Under the pieces are notes generated by a model that made no database searches, was not told the DNA's origin, and was given only the letters and a program-made list of their open reading frames with translations. Below, piece after piece: positions 7,182 to 14,209 of a stretch of DNA of 31,754 bases (the first letter of the stretch is position 1; each line of letters opens with the position of its first letter). Origin of the DNA: Alphaproteobacteria bacterium UBA2966 (GTDB taxonomy: Bacteria > Pseudomonadota > Alphaproteobacteria > UBA2966); the NCBI GenBank assembly GCA_002348365.1, contig DEBC01000133.1, positions 1-31,754 of the forward strand. Direction: 5' to 3'. Made by a program: the position numbers and the translations under genes.

Positions 7182-7799
7182 ATGGAGCTTCACATTTCAC
7201 CAAGTTCGCCCTTTGTACGTAAGACTCGCGTCGCAATCCTGGAGCTCGGGCTCGAAGATCAGGTCGAAGAAGTGATCAGCATCCCTTGGGACGAAGGATC
7301 TGCGGATGTGATGCAGAACCCTGTTGGCAAGGTGCCGGCACTTATCACAGATGATGGCGAAAGCCTGTTCGATTCACCCGTTATCTGTGAGTACCTCGAT
7401 TCGCTGAGCGACAAGGCAACCCTGTTCCCTCCGATCAGCCCTGCGCGCTGGACGGCCCTGCGGCGACAGGCGCTCGCGGATGCGTTACTGGATGCAATGA
7501 TTGCCCGGCGGGTGGAGGGAAACCGGCCCGGCGACGCCGACACGGAATACTGGATAGATCGCCATTGGACTGCGGTTCAGCGCTCCATCGACGAAATGGC
7601 GCGCACGATCCCCGCGGCGGGCAAACCGATCGATATCGGCGACATCGCGGTGGCTGTCGCGTTGGCGCAGCTGCTTTACAGGTTTGGCGATCAGGACTGG
7701 CGACCGGCCCGGCCGGAACTCGCGTCATGGTTCGAAGGAATGATGCAGCGCCCGTCGTTCGAACAGACCTATCCCGTGGACCACGAACGATCCAGATAA
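7182..7799 (+). CDS. Glutathione S-transferase (GST 2)
   Basis: 205 residues. The N-terminus MELHISPSSPFVRKTRVA is the typical GST strand-turn-helix with Ser in the active-site region. The KVPAL cis-Pro (P52) and DS pair (64-65) bind glutathione, and the C-terminal helices contain PIDIGDIAVAVAL. The ribosome site (GGAG, GGGAG) is close before the ATG. It leads a co-directional run with the flavoprotein (25-base gap), the ABM protein and the DUF4170-like protein, which suggests a shared pathway. Sequence style is closer to stringent-starvation/YfcF-like GSTs than to GST 1, so the two are not recent duplicates. Confidence 0.9.
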   Translation: MELHISPSSPFVRKTRVAILELGLEDQVEEVISIPWDEGSADVMQNPVGKVPALITDDGESLFDSPVICEYLDSLSDKATLFPPISPARWTALRRQALADALLDAMIARRVEGNRPGDADTEYWIDRHWTAVQRSIDEMARTIPAAGKPIDIGDIAVAVALAQLLYRFGDQDWRPARPELASWFEGMMQRPSFEQTYPVDHERSR

Positions 7800-7824
7800 C
7801 GCGCCGGAATCGAGCTTACTGAAT

Positions 7825-8985
7825 ATGGCAGAGCGTCTCGATCAGACGGATTGTGTCGTCATCGGCGGCGGGGTCATCGGCCTTGCCGTCGCGCGGCGCC
7901 TTGCCCTTTTGGGGCGGGAAGTCGTTGTTCTGGAGCAGGAGAGCCTCATCGGCACCCATACATCATCTCGAAGCAATGAGGTATCGCATGCCGGCCTCTA
8001 CTATCGCCCCGACAGTCCGCAGGCGATCCTCTGCGTGGCTGGGCATCGGCTGCTCGAACCGTATTGTGCCAAGCACGGCATTCCCTACCGTACTGTCGGA
8101 AAGCTTGTCGTCGCCAATGGTAATGATGACCTGAGCTGGCTGGAGGGCATTTACGAGAATGCGCGGAACTGCGGGGCGCGCGGCCTGGAGTGGCTGGGCG
8201 GAAACGCGGCACGGGATCTCGAACCGGAACTCAAGTGCGATGCGGCAATCCATTCAGCTCTGACCGGAATCGTCGACACGCACGCCCTGATGCTGGCCTA
8301 TCAGGGTGAAGCCGAAGCCCATTGTGCATCGGTGGCTTTTCAGAGCCGTCTGCTCGGCGCCTGTGTCACCGATACCGGATTCGACCTCAACATCGAAGCC
8401 GGCGACGACACCTACAATCTCGGCTGCGACGTCCTGATCAATGCCGCCGGGCTGTGGGCGGTGCCTATCGCGCGGTCGATCGAGGGCACGATGCAGGATG
8501 ATATTCCTCACGTCTATTTCGCGAAGGGTGCATTCTTCTCGCTCACGGGAAAGTCTCCTTTCCAGCGCCTGATTGTTCCGGCCCAGCAATGGATCCGCAT
8601 GGGCGGCATCTACACGCTCGACATGGCCATGCGCGCCCGTTTCGGTCCGGAGGAGGAATGGATCGAAAAGGTGAATTACGACATCGACCCAGGGCGATCA
8701 GCGACGATCTACGAGTCCGTGCGGCGCTATTGGCCTAGCCTCGAAGACGGTATGCTGCAACCGGCCTACACGGGCATTCGCCCACGTCTCAACGGCCCCG
8801 GTGAACCCATGGCAGACTGGATCATTCACGGCCCGGCGGAGCACGGGACACCGGGACTGGTCAATCTGTTCGGCATCGAGAGCCCTGGCATCACATCGTC
8901 GCTGCCGATTTCGGAGGTCGTGGCCGCGATGGTGGACGGACTGCCATTCCGGGACGCACTGGACGCTCAACGCGTGACCGACTAA
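7825..8985 (+). CDS. FAD-dependent oxidoreductase, L-2-hydroxyglutarate oxidase-like (DAO family)
   Basis: 386 residues. The FAD-binding Rossmann motif is GGGVIG (14-19), followed by the ribose-binding acidic residue in VVVLEQE. The NEVSHAGLYYRPDS block (51-64, with H55) and the GKLVVA and GIVDTHAL segments match the L-2-hydroxyglutarate dehydrogenase/oxidase group (LhgO/L2HGDH). These enzymes oxidise 2-hydroxyacids to 2-oxoacids and pass electrons to oxygen or the quinone pool. The C-terminal half is less family-typical, so the true substrate may be another 2-hydroxyacid. No good Shine-Dalgarno is seen; translation may rely on readthrough from GST 2. Confidence 0.88.
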   Translation: MAERLDQTDCVVIGGGVIGLAVARRLALLGREVVVLEQESLIGTHTSSRSNEVSHAGLYYRPDSPQAILCVAGHRLLEPYCAKHGIPYRTVGKLVVANGNDDLSWLEGIYENARNCGARGLEWLGGNAARDLEPELKCDAAIHSALTGIVDTHALMLAYQGEAEAHCASVAFQSRLLGACVTDTGFDLNIEAGDDTYNLGCDVLINAAGLWAVPIARSIEGTMQDDIPHVYFAKGAFFSLTGKSPFQRLIVPAQQWIRMGGIYTLDMAMRARFGPEEEWIEKVNYDIDPGRSATIYESVRRYWPSLEDGMLQPAYTGIRPRLNGPGEPMADWIIHGPAEHGTPGLVNLFGIESPGITSSLPISEVVAAMVDGLPFRDALDAQRVTD

Positions 8986-9025
8986 TGACGTTTTATATTC
9001 AAAGCCAACCAAGGAGAGGACACTC

Positions 9026-9325
9026 ATGGCTCAAGTAGCAGTACTCGCCCAAGTCGACATCGATCCCGCCCAGAAAGAGGCCTTCCACGCCCGTGTGCAG
9101 AAACATGCCGCGGATTCGTTCGCCAACGAGGAGGGCTGCCTGCTTTTCCAAGTCAACGTGGATCAGGAAAATCCCAACCGTTACGTCATGTACGAGATCT
9201 ACCGGGACCAAGCCGCCATCGAGGTGCATATGAACTCGGATCACATGGCGGCCTGGCGTGCGGCCTCAGCCGATTGGGTCAAGGATCGCGAACTCACAAT
9301 GATGAATGTCGTCAACGAAGTCTGA
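9026..9325 (+). CDS. ABM-domain putative quinol monooxygenase
   Basis: 99 residues forming a single antibiotic-biosynthesis-monooxygenase (YgiN-like) ferredoxin-like domain. Typical elements are the first strand VAVLAQVDI, the helix ending HAADSFANEEGCLLFQV, and RYVMYEIYRDQAAIEVHMNS with the conserved His. These dimeric cofactor-free proteins oxidise quinols or act as stress proteins. A strong ribosome site (AAGGAGAGG) precedes the ATG. It lies 40 bases after the flavoprotein and 36 before the DUF4170-like gene, so it is probably in one operon with them. Confidence 0.9.
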   Translation: MAQVAVLAQVDIDPAQKEAFHARVQKHAADSFANEEGCLLFQVNVDQENPNRYVMYEIYRDQAAIEVHMNSDHMAAWRAASADWVKDRELTMMNVVNEV

Positions 9326-9361
9326 CGGGGACCGACAAACCCCGCAGCCGGGAGGCAGGAC

Positions 9362-9616
9362 ATGAGCAAGCAACTGCTGCACTTGGTGATTGGCGGGGAA
9401 TTAACCGACCCGAGTGGGACCGAGTTTTCCGACCTGAACAATGTCGACATCGTGGGGGTCTATCCCAACTACAAGACGGCCTACGATGGTTGGCTGGAAA
9501 AGGCGATGGCAGCGGTGGACGATGCAAATATTCGATACTTCATCGTTCACCTTCATCGTCTCATGGACCCGGAAGAGATGGGCGAGCACGGTGATCACCA
9601 CCACGACAACGACTGA
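9362..9616 (+). CDS. DUF4170-like small protein with His-rich tail
   Basis: 84 residues. The blocks LHLVIGGELTDP, DIVGVYPNY and RYFIVHLHRLMDPEE match the DUF4170 pattern I know from alphaproteobacteria; function is not established. The C-terminus is GEHGDHHHDND, a potential metal-binding tail. GGGAGG precedes the ATG. It is the last gene of the GST 2, flavoprotein, ABM run and is convergent with SDR 4 across 86 bases. The family label comes from recall. Confidence 0.8.
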   Translation: MSKQLLHLVIGGELTDPSGTEFSDLNNVDIVGVYPNYKTAYDGWLEKAMAAVDDANIRYFIVHLHRLMDPEEMGEHGDHHHDND

Positions 9617-9702
9617 GTTGACGGTGTATTTCGGACGTCAATAATCACTTCTTCGGCGTTGACGCGAAGCCCCGAGGCATCGCGAGCTAGAGCTCAAAGC
9701 CC

Positions 9703-10431
9703 TCACAGATTGCTGCCCAGACTGGCGCCCCCGCACACATAAACGGTTTGTCCGGAAATGTAGCTGGCAGCCTTCGACATGAAGAAGGCAACGGCATGGG
9801 CGACTTCGTCGGGTTGACCGATTCGCCCCATGGGCACACGTTGCAATAGATCCCTGCGTTGCGGGCTGTCCGGCGGATTGTTCCGTAGCAGCATCTCGGT
9901 TTCGATCGGGCCGGGCGCCACGACATTGGCTGTGATCCCGAATGCCGCCAGATCGAGGGTCCACTCCCGGGCGAAATTGATCAGACCCGCCTTGGTGGCG
10001 CCATAGGTCGTCCGTTTCGGAACCATTCCGAGGGCGTGCTCGCTGGCGATGTTGACCATCCGCCCGAACTTCTGGCCCTTCATCGCCGGTATGCAGGCCT
10101 GTGTCACCTGCAAGGCGGTTGTCAGGTTGAGCTGCATGACGAGGTCGTATTCCTCGAGCGTCACGTCCTCTACCGCCTGAGGATGAGATCTGCCCACATT
10201 GTTGACCACGCCGTTGACCTGATGCTCAGCGACAATTCTTTTCATGACCTCGTCAACGGCGACACGATCGCTGAGGTCCACTGAATGAAATTGTCCGGGG
10301 AAGTCTCCATCCGGCTCTGTGCGCGCAAGCCCGATGATTGTGTGACCGTCCTGGGACAGGCGTTGAGCGGTGGCATGACCTATGCCCTTGCTGGCGCCTG
10401 TGATCACGGTAACGCGGCTAAGTTCGATCAT
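9703..10431 (-). CDS. SDR family oxidoreductase, FabG-like (SDR 4)
   Basis: 242 residues with a complete classical SDR set: TGASKGIG (11-18), NNVG (77-80, in place of NNAG), N102, S130, Y143 and K147 (TYGATK). The Arg at GLARTE after beta-2 suggests NADP preference, unlike SDR 1 and SDR 2. The C-terminal YISGQTVYVCGGAS is the usual dimer or tetramer interface. Likely a 3-oxoacyl-type or other ketone reductase; substrate unknown. It is divergent from the MBL-fold hydrolase over a 175-base gap that contains a small dyad (10445-10457). Confidence 0.92.
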   Translation of the reverse strand: MIELSRVTVITGASKGIGHATAQRLSQDGHTIIGLARTEPDGDFPGQFHSVDLSDRVAVDEVMKRIVAEHQVNGVVNNVGRSHPQAVEDVTLEEYDLVMQLNLTTALQVTQACIPAMKGQKFGRMVNIASEHALGMVPKRTTYGATKAGLINFAREWTLDLAAFGITANVVAPGPIETEMLLRNNPPDSPQRRDLLQRVPMGRIGQPDEVAHAVAFFMSKAASYISGQTVYVCGGASLGSNL

Positions 10432-10444
10432 GGAGACGTTTTCC

Positions 10445-10457
10445 GTTGTGTAACAAC
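10445..10457. promoter_or_regulatory. Small dyad upstream of SDR 4
   Basis: GTTGT-GTA-ACAAC, a 13-base perfect dyad, 14-26 bases upstream of the SDR 4 start in the divergent gap shared with the MBL-fold gene. Half-sites of five bases suit TetR- or GntR-type operators, but a site this short is close to chance. Confidence 0.25.
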
Positions 10458-10606
10458 CTGCCCGAGGAGTTTCCTAATGTGTTGCCGTTGTGCCATGCAA
10501 GCTTCGCTGACTTTGCACAGCCTCAACGCGGCCCCTACAATTCACAGAACATGAGGGCCCGCCGCAGGGCAGTTTCTCAAACACCTCGCCGGGAGGGGAC
10601 AAGAGT

Positions 10607-11482
10607 ATGAAGACGAAGTCGGTCGGCAACGTTGAGATTTCGCGCGTGGTTGAACTGGAAGGCACTGAGTTCCGCTATCAGGGGCTGTTCCCGGACCTTT
10701 CCCAGGAAGACTTCGACGCGCACCGGGATTGGCTCGACCCGCACTTCTTCGACTACGACATTGGACAGGTGAAGTTCAGCTTTCATGCTTTCGTTCTCAG
10801 GACCGAGCATCACACCATCGTGGTGGACACCTGCATAGGAAATCACAAGAGCCGTGAGGCGCGCCCGATCTTCAACATGAGGGACGATCCCCGGTTCCTG
10901 ACAGAGTTGTCTGGTGCCGGAGTGAAACCCGAAGAGGTTGACTTCGTGATGTGCACGCACCTGCATGGCGATCACGTGGGCTGGAACACGAAACTGGAGA
11001 ACGGCGAATGGGTTCCGACGTTCCCCAATGCCAAGTATCTCTTCTCCCGCAAGGAGCTCGACTATTTCTCGGCAATTCCAGAGGACGATGGTAACCACTG
11101 GCAAGGGTATCGGGACTCCGTTTTACCCGTGATCGAGGCGGGTAACGCGGTGACCGTCGACAGCGACTACGCCATGGACGACACATTGTGGCTGGAGCCG
11201 TCGGAAGGGCACACGCCAGGGCACTACTCGGTGCGTCTCCAGTCGAACGGAGACGATGCGGTGTTGACCGGCGACATGATCCACCATCCCATCCAGTGCG
11301 CCATGCCGCATATCAGTAGCGCGGCCTGTATCGACCCGGACGCCTCCGCGGCAACGCGAAAAGACTTTCTCGAACGCTACGCCGATACCTCCGTCAAGGT
11401 TTTCCCCGCTCATTTCGCAGCCCCAACGGCGGGTTTCGTAACCGGAGGAAGTGACGGATTTCGTTGGAAGGCGGATAGCTGA
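10607..11482 (+). CDS. MBL-fold metallo-hydrolase
   Basis: 291 residues of the metallo-beta-lactamase superfamily. The metal motif is THLHGDHVGW (H118, H120, D122, H123). Further ligands are the His in EGHTPGH, the Asp in LTGDMIHH and the His in FPAHFAAP. The family includes lactonases, glyoxalases and arylsulfatase-like hydrolases, and the two-metal site is complete. The layout resembles the lactonase-type branch, but no residue identifies an acyl-homoserine lactone site. GGGAGGGG lies before the ATG. It is divergent from SDR 4; a hairpin 10 bases past the stop may end the transcript. Confidence 0.9.
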   Translation: MKTKSVGNVEISRVVELEGTEFRYQGLFPDLSQEDFDAHRDWLDPHFFDYDIGQVKFSFHAFVLRTEHHTIVVDTCIGNHKSREARPIFNMRDDPRFLTELSGAGVKPEEVDFVMCTHLHGDHVGWNTKLENGEWVPTFPNAKYLFSRKELDYFSAIPEDDGNHWQGYRDSVLPVIEAGNAVTVDSDYAMDDTLWLEPSEGHTPGHYSVRLQSNGDDAVLTGDMIHHPIQCAMPHISSAACIDPDASAATRKDFLERYADTSVKVFPAHFAAPTAGFVTGGSDGFRWKADS

Positions 11483-11804
11483 CCCGCTGGCAGGAGTTGG
11501 CCCACAACTCCAAGCCGTTTCTGACTGGAATCAAAGTCAAAGTACTAGTAATGGGGCTCAAGATTTGTTTCGAAGGCGAGATATTTGCAACAACTCGTTG
11601 ATTATAAAATATAATCTCTCATAAGTAGCAGATGGTATTTCGACCACTGTTTCGGCTTCAAATTGAAAATTGACCGTGATTATTGGGTTTCTCTCAAAAG
11701 TAGAAAATCTAGATTCGCCACAACCCACTCAAATGCACGCCGAAACGGGGCGCCGACATTGTACGAGTTGTGCGAATTGGCTACTTTGAAACGAACGTGC
11801 GTAC
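11483..11804. other. AT-rich gene-free interval with 17-bp AT dyad
   Basis: No convincing gene is present in these 322 bases; the short open frame crossing its right end reads as random sequence. By direct count 124 of 300 bases at 11521-11820 are G or C (41 percent), well below the flanks. A perfect dyad GATTATA-AAA-TATAATC sits at 11600-11616. The stretch lies between two convergent genes, so it is not a promoter region for either. It may be a remnant of deleted or inserted DNA. Confidence 0.7.
11493..11511 (+). terminator. Hairpin after MBL-fold gene
   Basis: GGAGTTG and CAACTCC form a perfect 7-bp stem with a GCCCA loop, and outer GGC/GCC can extend it across a bulge. It starts 10 bases after the stop codon. 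There is no proper U-tract, so it may be a weak terminator or an mRNA 3'-end stabiliser. Confidence 0.4.
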
Positions 11805-12563
11805 TTAATTCAAACCGACCGCGTCCGAGAGTGTGGGACCGATTTCATCATTGATGACGAGGTCGGCGAACGTGTCCAGATCCGTGGCATCGCGATTGAG
11901 GATGACCAGGGTTGAGCCGTTGTCCTTGGCCAAGACCGGAAACCCGGCTGCCGGATATACCACCAGCGACGAGCCGATTGTCAGGAACAGATCGCAGTCC
12001 AGCGTTGCCTCCTGCGCACGCTGCATGGCTTCCACCGGCATCGCCTGGCCGAACGAGATGGTGGCCTGTTTGATGATGCCGCCGCAGAACGTGCAGGTCG
12101 GAAGGGTCTCATCGATCTCGAACGCCGACTTAATGGCCTCCAGCTCGTACCGGGTGTTGCAGTCGAGACAGGTGGCGTAGGTGCTGTTGCCGTGTAACTC
12201 GATGACCTGCTCGTCAGGGACACCGGACTTCTGGTGCAGGCCATCCACGTTCTGGGTGATGACGGCAGAAGCAATGCCGCGACTCACGAGTGCGGCCACG
12301 GCTAGATGGCCGCGGTTGGGTTCGGCAATCTTCATCGTTTTGTCGACCTCGATCTTGCGGCGCCAGTTTTCCCGCCGCATCTCCTCGGAGACGATGAAGT
12401 CGCTGAAATCAATTGGCTTGTTCAGGGTCCACAACCCCCCAGGGCTGCGAAAATCCGGAATTCCGGACTCCGTGCTGATCCCCGCCCCGGTAAATACGAC
12501 GATACGGCGCGCGCCATGCACGAGCTCGCGAAGCCGATCAGCCGCTTCTTGACGTGTCGTCAC
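11805..12563 (-). CDS. Sir2-family NAD-dependent protein deacylase
   Basis: 252 residues from a GTG start. An upstream in-frame TTG (12590) exists, but AGGGGAG 8 bases before the GTG decides for 12563. The sirtuin signatures are complete: TGAGISTESGIPDFR (25-39), TQNVDGLH (103-110), catalytic H124 in LHGN, and a zinc site from C132, C135, C157 and C160. It removes acyl groups from protein lysines using NAD in the cytoplasm. The small domain reads SDFIVSEEMRRENWRRKI rather than the class III Tyr/Arg arrangement, so deacetylase is more likely than desuccinylase. It is divergent from GST 3. Confidence 0.93.
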   Translation of the reverse strand: MTTRQEAADRLRELVHGARRIVVFTGAGISTESGIPDFRSPGGLWTLNKPIDFSDFIVSEEMRRENWRRKIEVDKTMKIAEPNRGHLAVAALVSRGIASAVITQNVDGLHQKSGVPDEQVIELHGNSTYATCLDCNTRYELEAIKSAFEIDETLPTCTFCGGIIKQATISFGQAMPVEAMQRAQEATLDCDLFLTIGSSLVVYPAAGFPVLAKDNGSTLVILNRDATDLDTFADLVINDEIGPTLSDAVGLN

Positions 12564-12570
12564 AGAAATT

Positions 12571-12577
12571 CTCCCCT
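12571..12577 (-). promoter_or_regulatory. Shine-Dalgarno deciding the sirtuin start
   Basis: AGGGGAG on the minus strand, 7 bases upstream of the GTG at 12561-12563. The more distal TTG has no such sequence, so the GTG is preferred. Confidence 0.7.
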
Positions 12578-12709
12578 GCAATTCACTCAAGACTTCCCCA
12601 ATGAACGAATGTGGTCAAGGCGGGGTCATGCGATGAACGGCACCCTCTTGCCTTGTTCCACCGATTGAGGTGAGGTGAACCCAACATGATTGAACAACAG
12701 CTCCTCAAC

Positions 12710-12715
12710 AGGAGG
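12710..12715 (+). promoter_or_regulatory. Shine-Dalgarno deciding the GST 3 start
   Basis: AGGAGG, 7 bases before the ATG at 12723. It rejects the upstream in-frame ATT/ATG-like start at 12690, whose residues do not fit the GST fold. Confidence 0.75.
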
Positions 12716-12722
12716 TGACGTG

Positions 12723-13190
12723 ATGGAAGATGTGGTCGTATACGGCGTCCCGTTCAGCTCGTACACGTGGTCGGCACGTATGGCTCTGAAGGAGAAGGGT
12801 GTCGAGTTTCAGATGGTGGAATCTCAACCCCACACACAACTTCAGAATGAGCTATATCCGTTCGGCAAGGTCCCCGCGTTCCGGCACGGCGAGTTCACCC
12901 TGTTCGAGACCACCGCCATCATGCGGTATGTCGACGAGGCATTTGAAGGGCCGGCGTTGCAACCAGAAACCCCGGCAGAACGGGCTCAGATGGATCAATG
13001 GATGTCGGCCGTAAACGATGTCTACTACGACGCCATGATCCGCCGTCTGGTCCTGGAGCGCCTGGCGCCGATGATTTTCGAGCGCGATCCGGATGAACTG
13101 AAGATCAAGTCTGCCTTGCCCGATATCGAGCACCAGCTCGACATCCTGGACCGTCGCTCGTCGAGACCATGCCTCCTTTTCCTGGGATAG
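12723..13190 (+). CDS. Glutathione S-transferase, C-terminally truncated (GST 3)
   Basis: 155 residues against about 210-220 for the family. The thioredoxin-like domain is complete: VVYGVPFSSYTWSARMAL, KVPAF cis-Pro (P51) and ET (62-63) in place of ES. The helical domain begins normally and breaks off after IEHQLDILDR. The last residues RSSRPCLLFLG do not fit the family, and the block that normally carries the N-cap Asp is missing. No continuation is found in other frames before hldD ends 33 bases later on the other strand. A deletion of the 3' end during rearrangement is likely, so this may be a pseudogene despite its excellent ribosome site. Confidence 0.8.
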   Translation: MEDVVVYGVPFSSYTWSARMALKEKGVEFQMVESQPHTQLQNELYPFGKVPAFRHGEFTLFETTAIMRYVDEAFEGPALQPETPAERAQMDQWMSAVNDVYYDAMIRRLVLERLAPMIFERDPDELKIKSALPDIEHQLDILDRRSSRPCLLFLG

Positions 13191-13222
13191 CCCGTTTGAA
13201 TGAGTCTGAGGGCTGAACCGCG

Positions 13223-14209
13223 TCAGCGGTAGGGGTCGGTCTGGTCCAGAAAATCCTGGACGTATTCGGCAACACCGTCCTCGAGAGACCGAAACTCGTG
13301 GCTGCAGCCAGCGGCGCGCAATTTCGCCATGTTGGCTTGGGTGAAGTACTGGTACTTGTCGCGAATCTCCTCAGGGGTATCGATGAATTCGATATTCGGC
13401 GCCGACCCCATTGCGGTGTAAACGGCCTCAGCAAGATCGGCGAAGGAACAGGCCGTCCCCGTTCCCAGATTATAGAGACCCGACACATCGGGCGTGTCGA
13501 AGAGCCACATCATGATGTCGACACAGTCGTCGACCGACACGAAGTCGCGCATCTGCCCGCCGTCCGGATAGTCGGGATGGTGTGACCGAAACAGTCGGAC
13601 CGAGTCTCCGGCGGAGATTTGCTCGTGGAGCTGATGGGCGACGCTTCGCATCGGCCCCTTGTGATACTCGTTCGGTCCGAACACGTTGAAGAATTTCAGG
13701 CCGGCCCATTGTGGCGGTGTGGGCTGACCTTCCGCATTTAAACGTGCGATTCGGCGATCGAAGAGATGCTTGCTCCAGCCGTATAAATTCAGCGGCCTCA
13801 GTTGGCGTAGAGCGTCAACCGACTCGTCGTCGTCGAATCCACCCGCGCCGCCCCCATACGTCGCGGCGGACGAAGCGTAGATGAACCGGGCTTCGGCAAG
13901 TACGCACCACTCCCAAAGCTTGAGCGAGAAATTCACATTGTTGGCGACCACGAGATCGGCATCGGTGGCGGTGGTCGAGGAGATCGCACCCATGTGAAAC
14001 ACGGCATCGATCGCGCCGCGCTGTCCCTCCAGAAAATCGAACAGCGATTCGGGGGGCAGGATTCCCATGAGGTCGCGCTTGGCAATGTTTCGCCACTTGT
14101 CGCCCTCACCCAGGCTGTCGCAAACAACGACCTCGGTTTCGCCGCGAGCCTCCAGGGCAGCCACAATGTTGGAACCGATGAATCCAGCGCCGCCGGTAAC
14201 GATGATCAC
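13223..14209 (-). CDS. hldD: ADP-L-glycero-D-manno-heptose 6-epimerase
   Basis: 328 residues, the family's usual length. It converts ADP-D-glycero-D-manno-heptose to the L-glycero form, the last step of the precursor for the LPS inner core. An extended SDR: TGGAGFIG (5-12), the substrate and cofactor block GEGDKWRN, AISSTTATD, and the catalytic YGWSK (Y143, K147). FNVFGPNEYHKGPM is diagnostic for HldD. The start is GTG and overlaps the hldE stop as GTGA, with GGAGG inside the hldE end, so the two are translationally coupled. Convergent with truncated GST 3. Confidence 0.96.
   Translation of the reverse strand: MIIVTGGAGFIGSNIVAALEARGETEVVVCDSLGEGDKWRNIAKRDLMGILPPESLFDFLEGQRGAIDAVFHMGAISSTTATDADLVVANNVNFSLKLWEWCVLAEARFIYASSAATYGGGAGGFDDDESVDALRQLRPLNLYGWSKHLFDRRIARLNAEGQPTPPQWAGLKFFNVFGPNEYHKGPMRSVAHQLHEQISAGDSVRLFRSHHPDYPDGGQMRDFVSVDDCVDIMMWLFDTPDVSGLYNLGTGTACSFADLAEAVYTAMGSAPNIEFIDTPEEIRDKYQYFTQANMAKLRAAGCSHEFRSLEDGVAEYVQDFLDQTDPYR

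Noticed and set aside
9618..9641. TTGACG...CGTCAA dyad after the DUF4170-like gene as a terminator
   Set aside because: Six-base arms with a 12-base loop and no U-tract; too weak to call.
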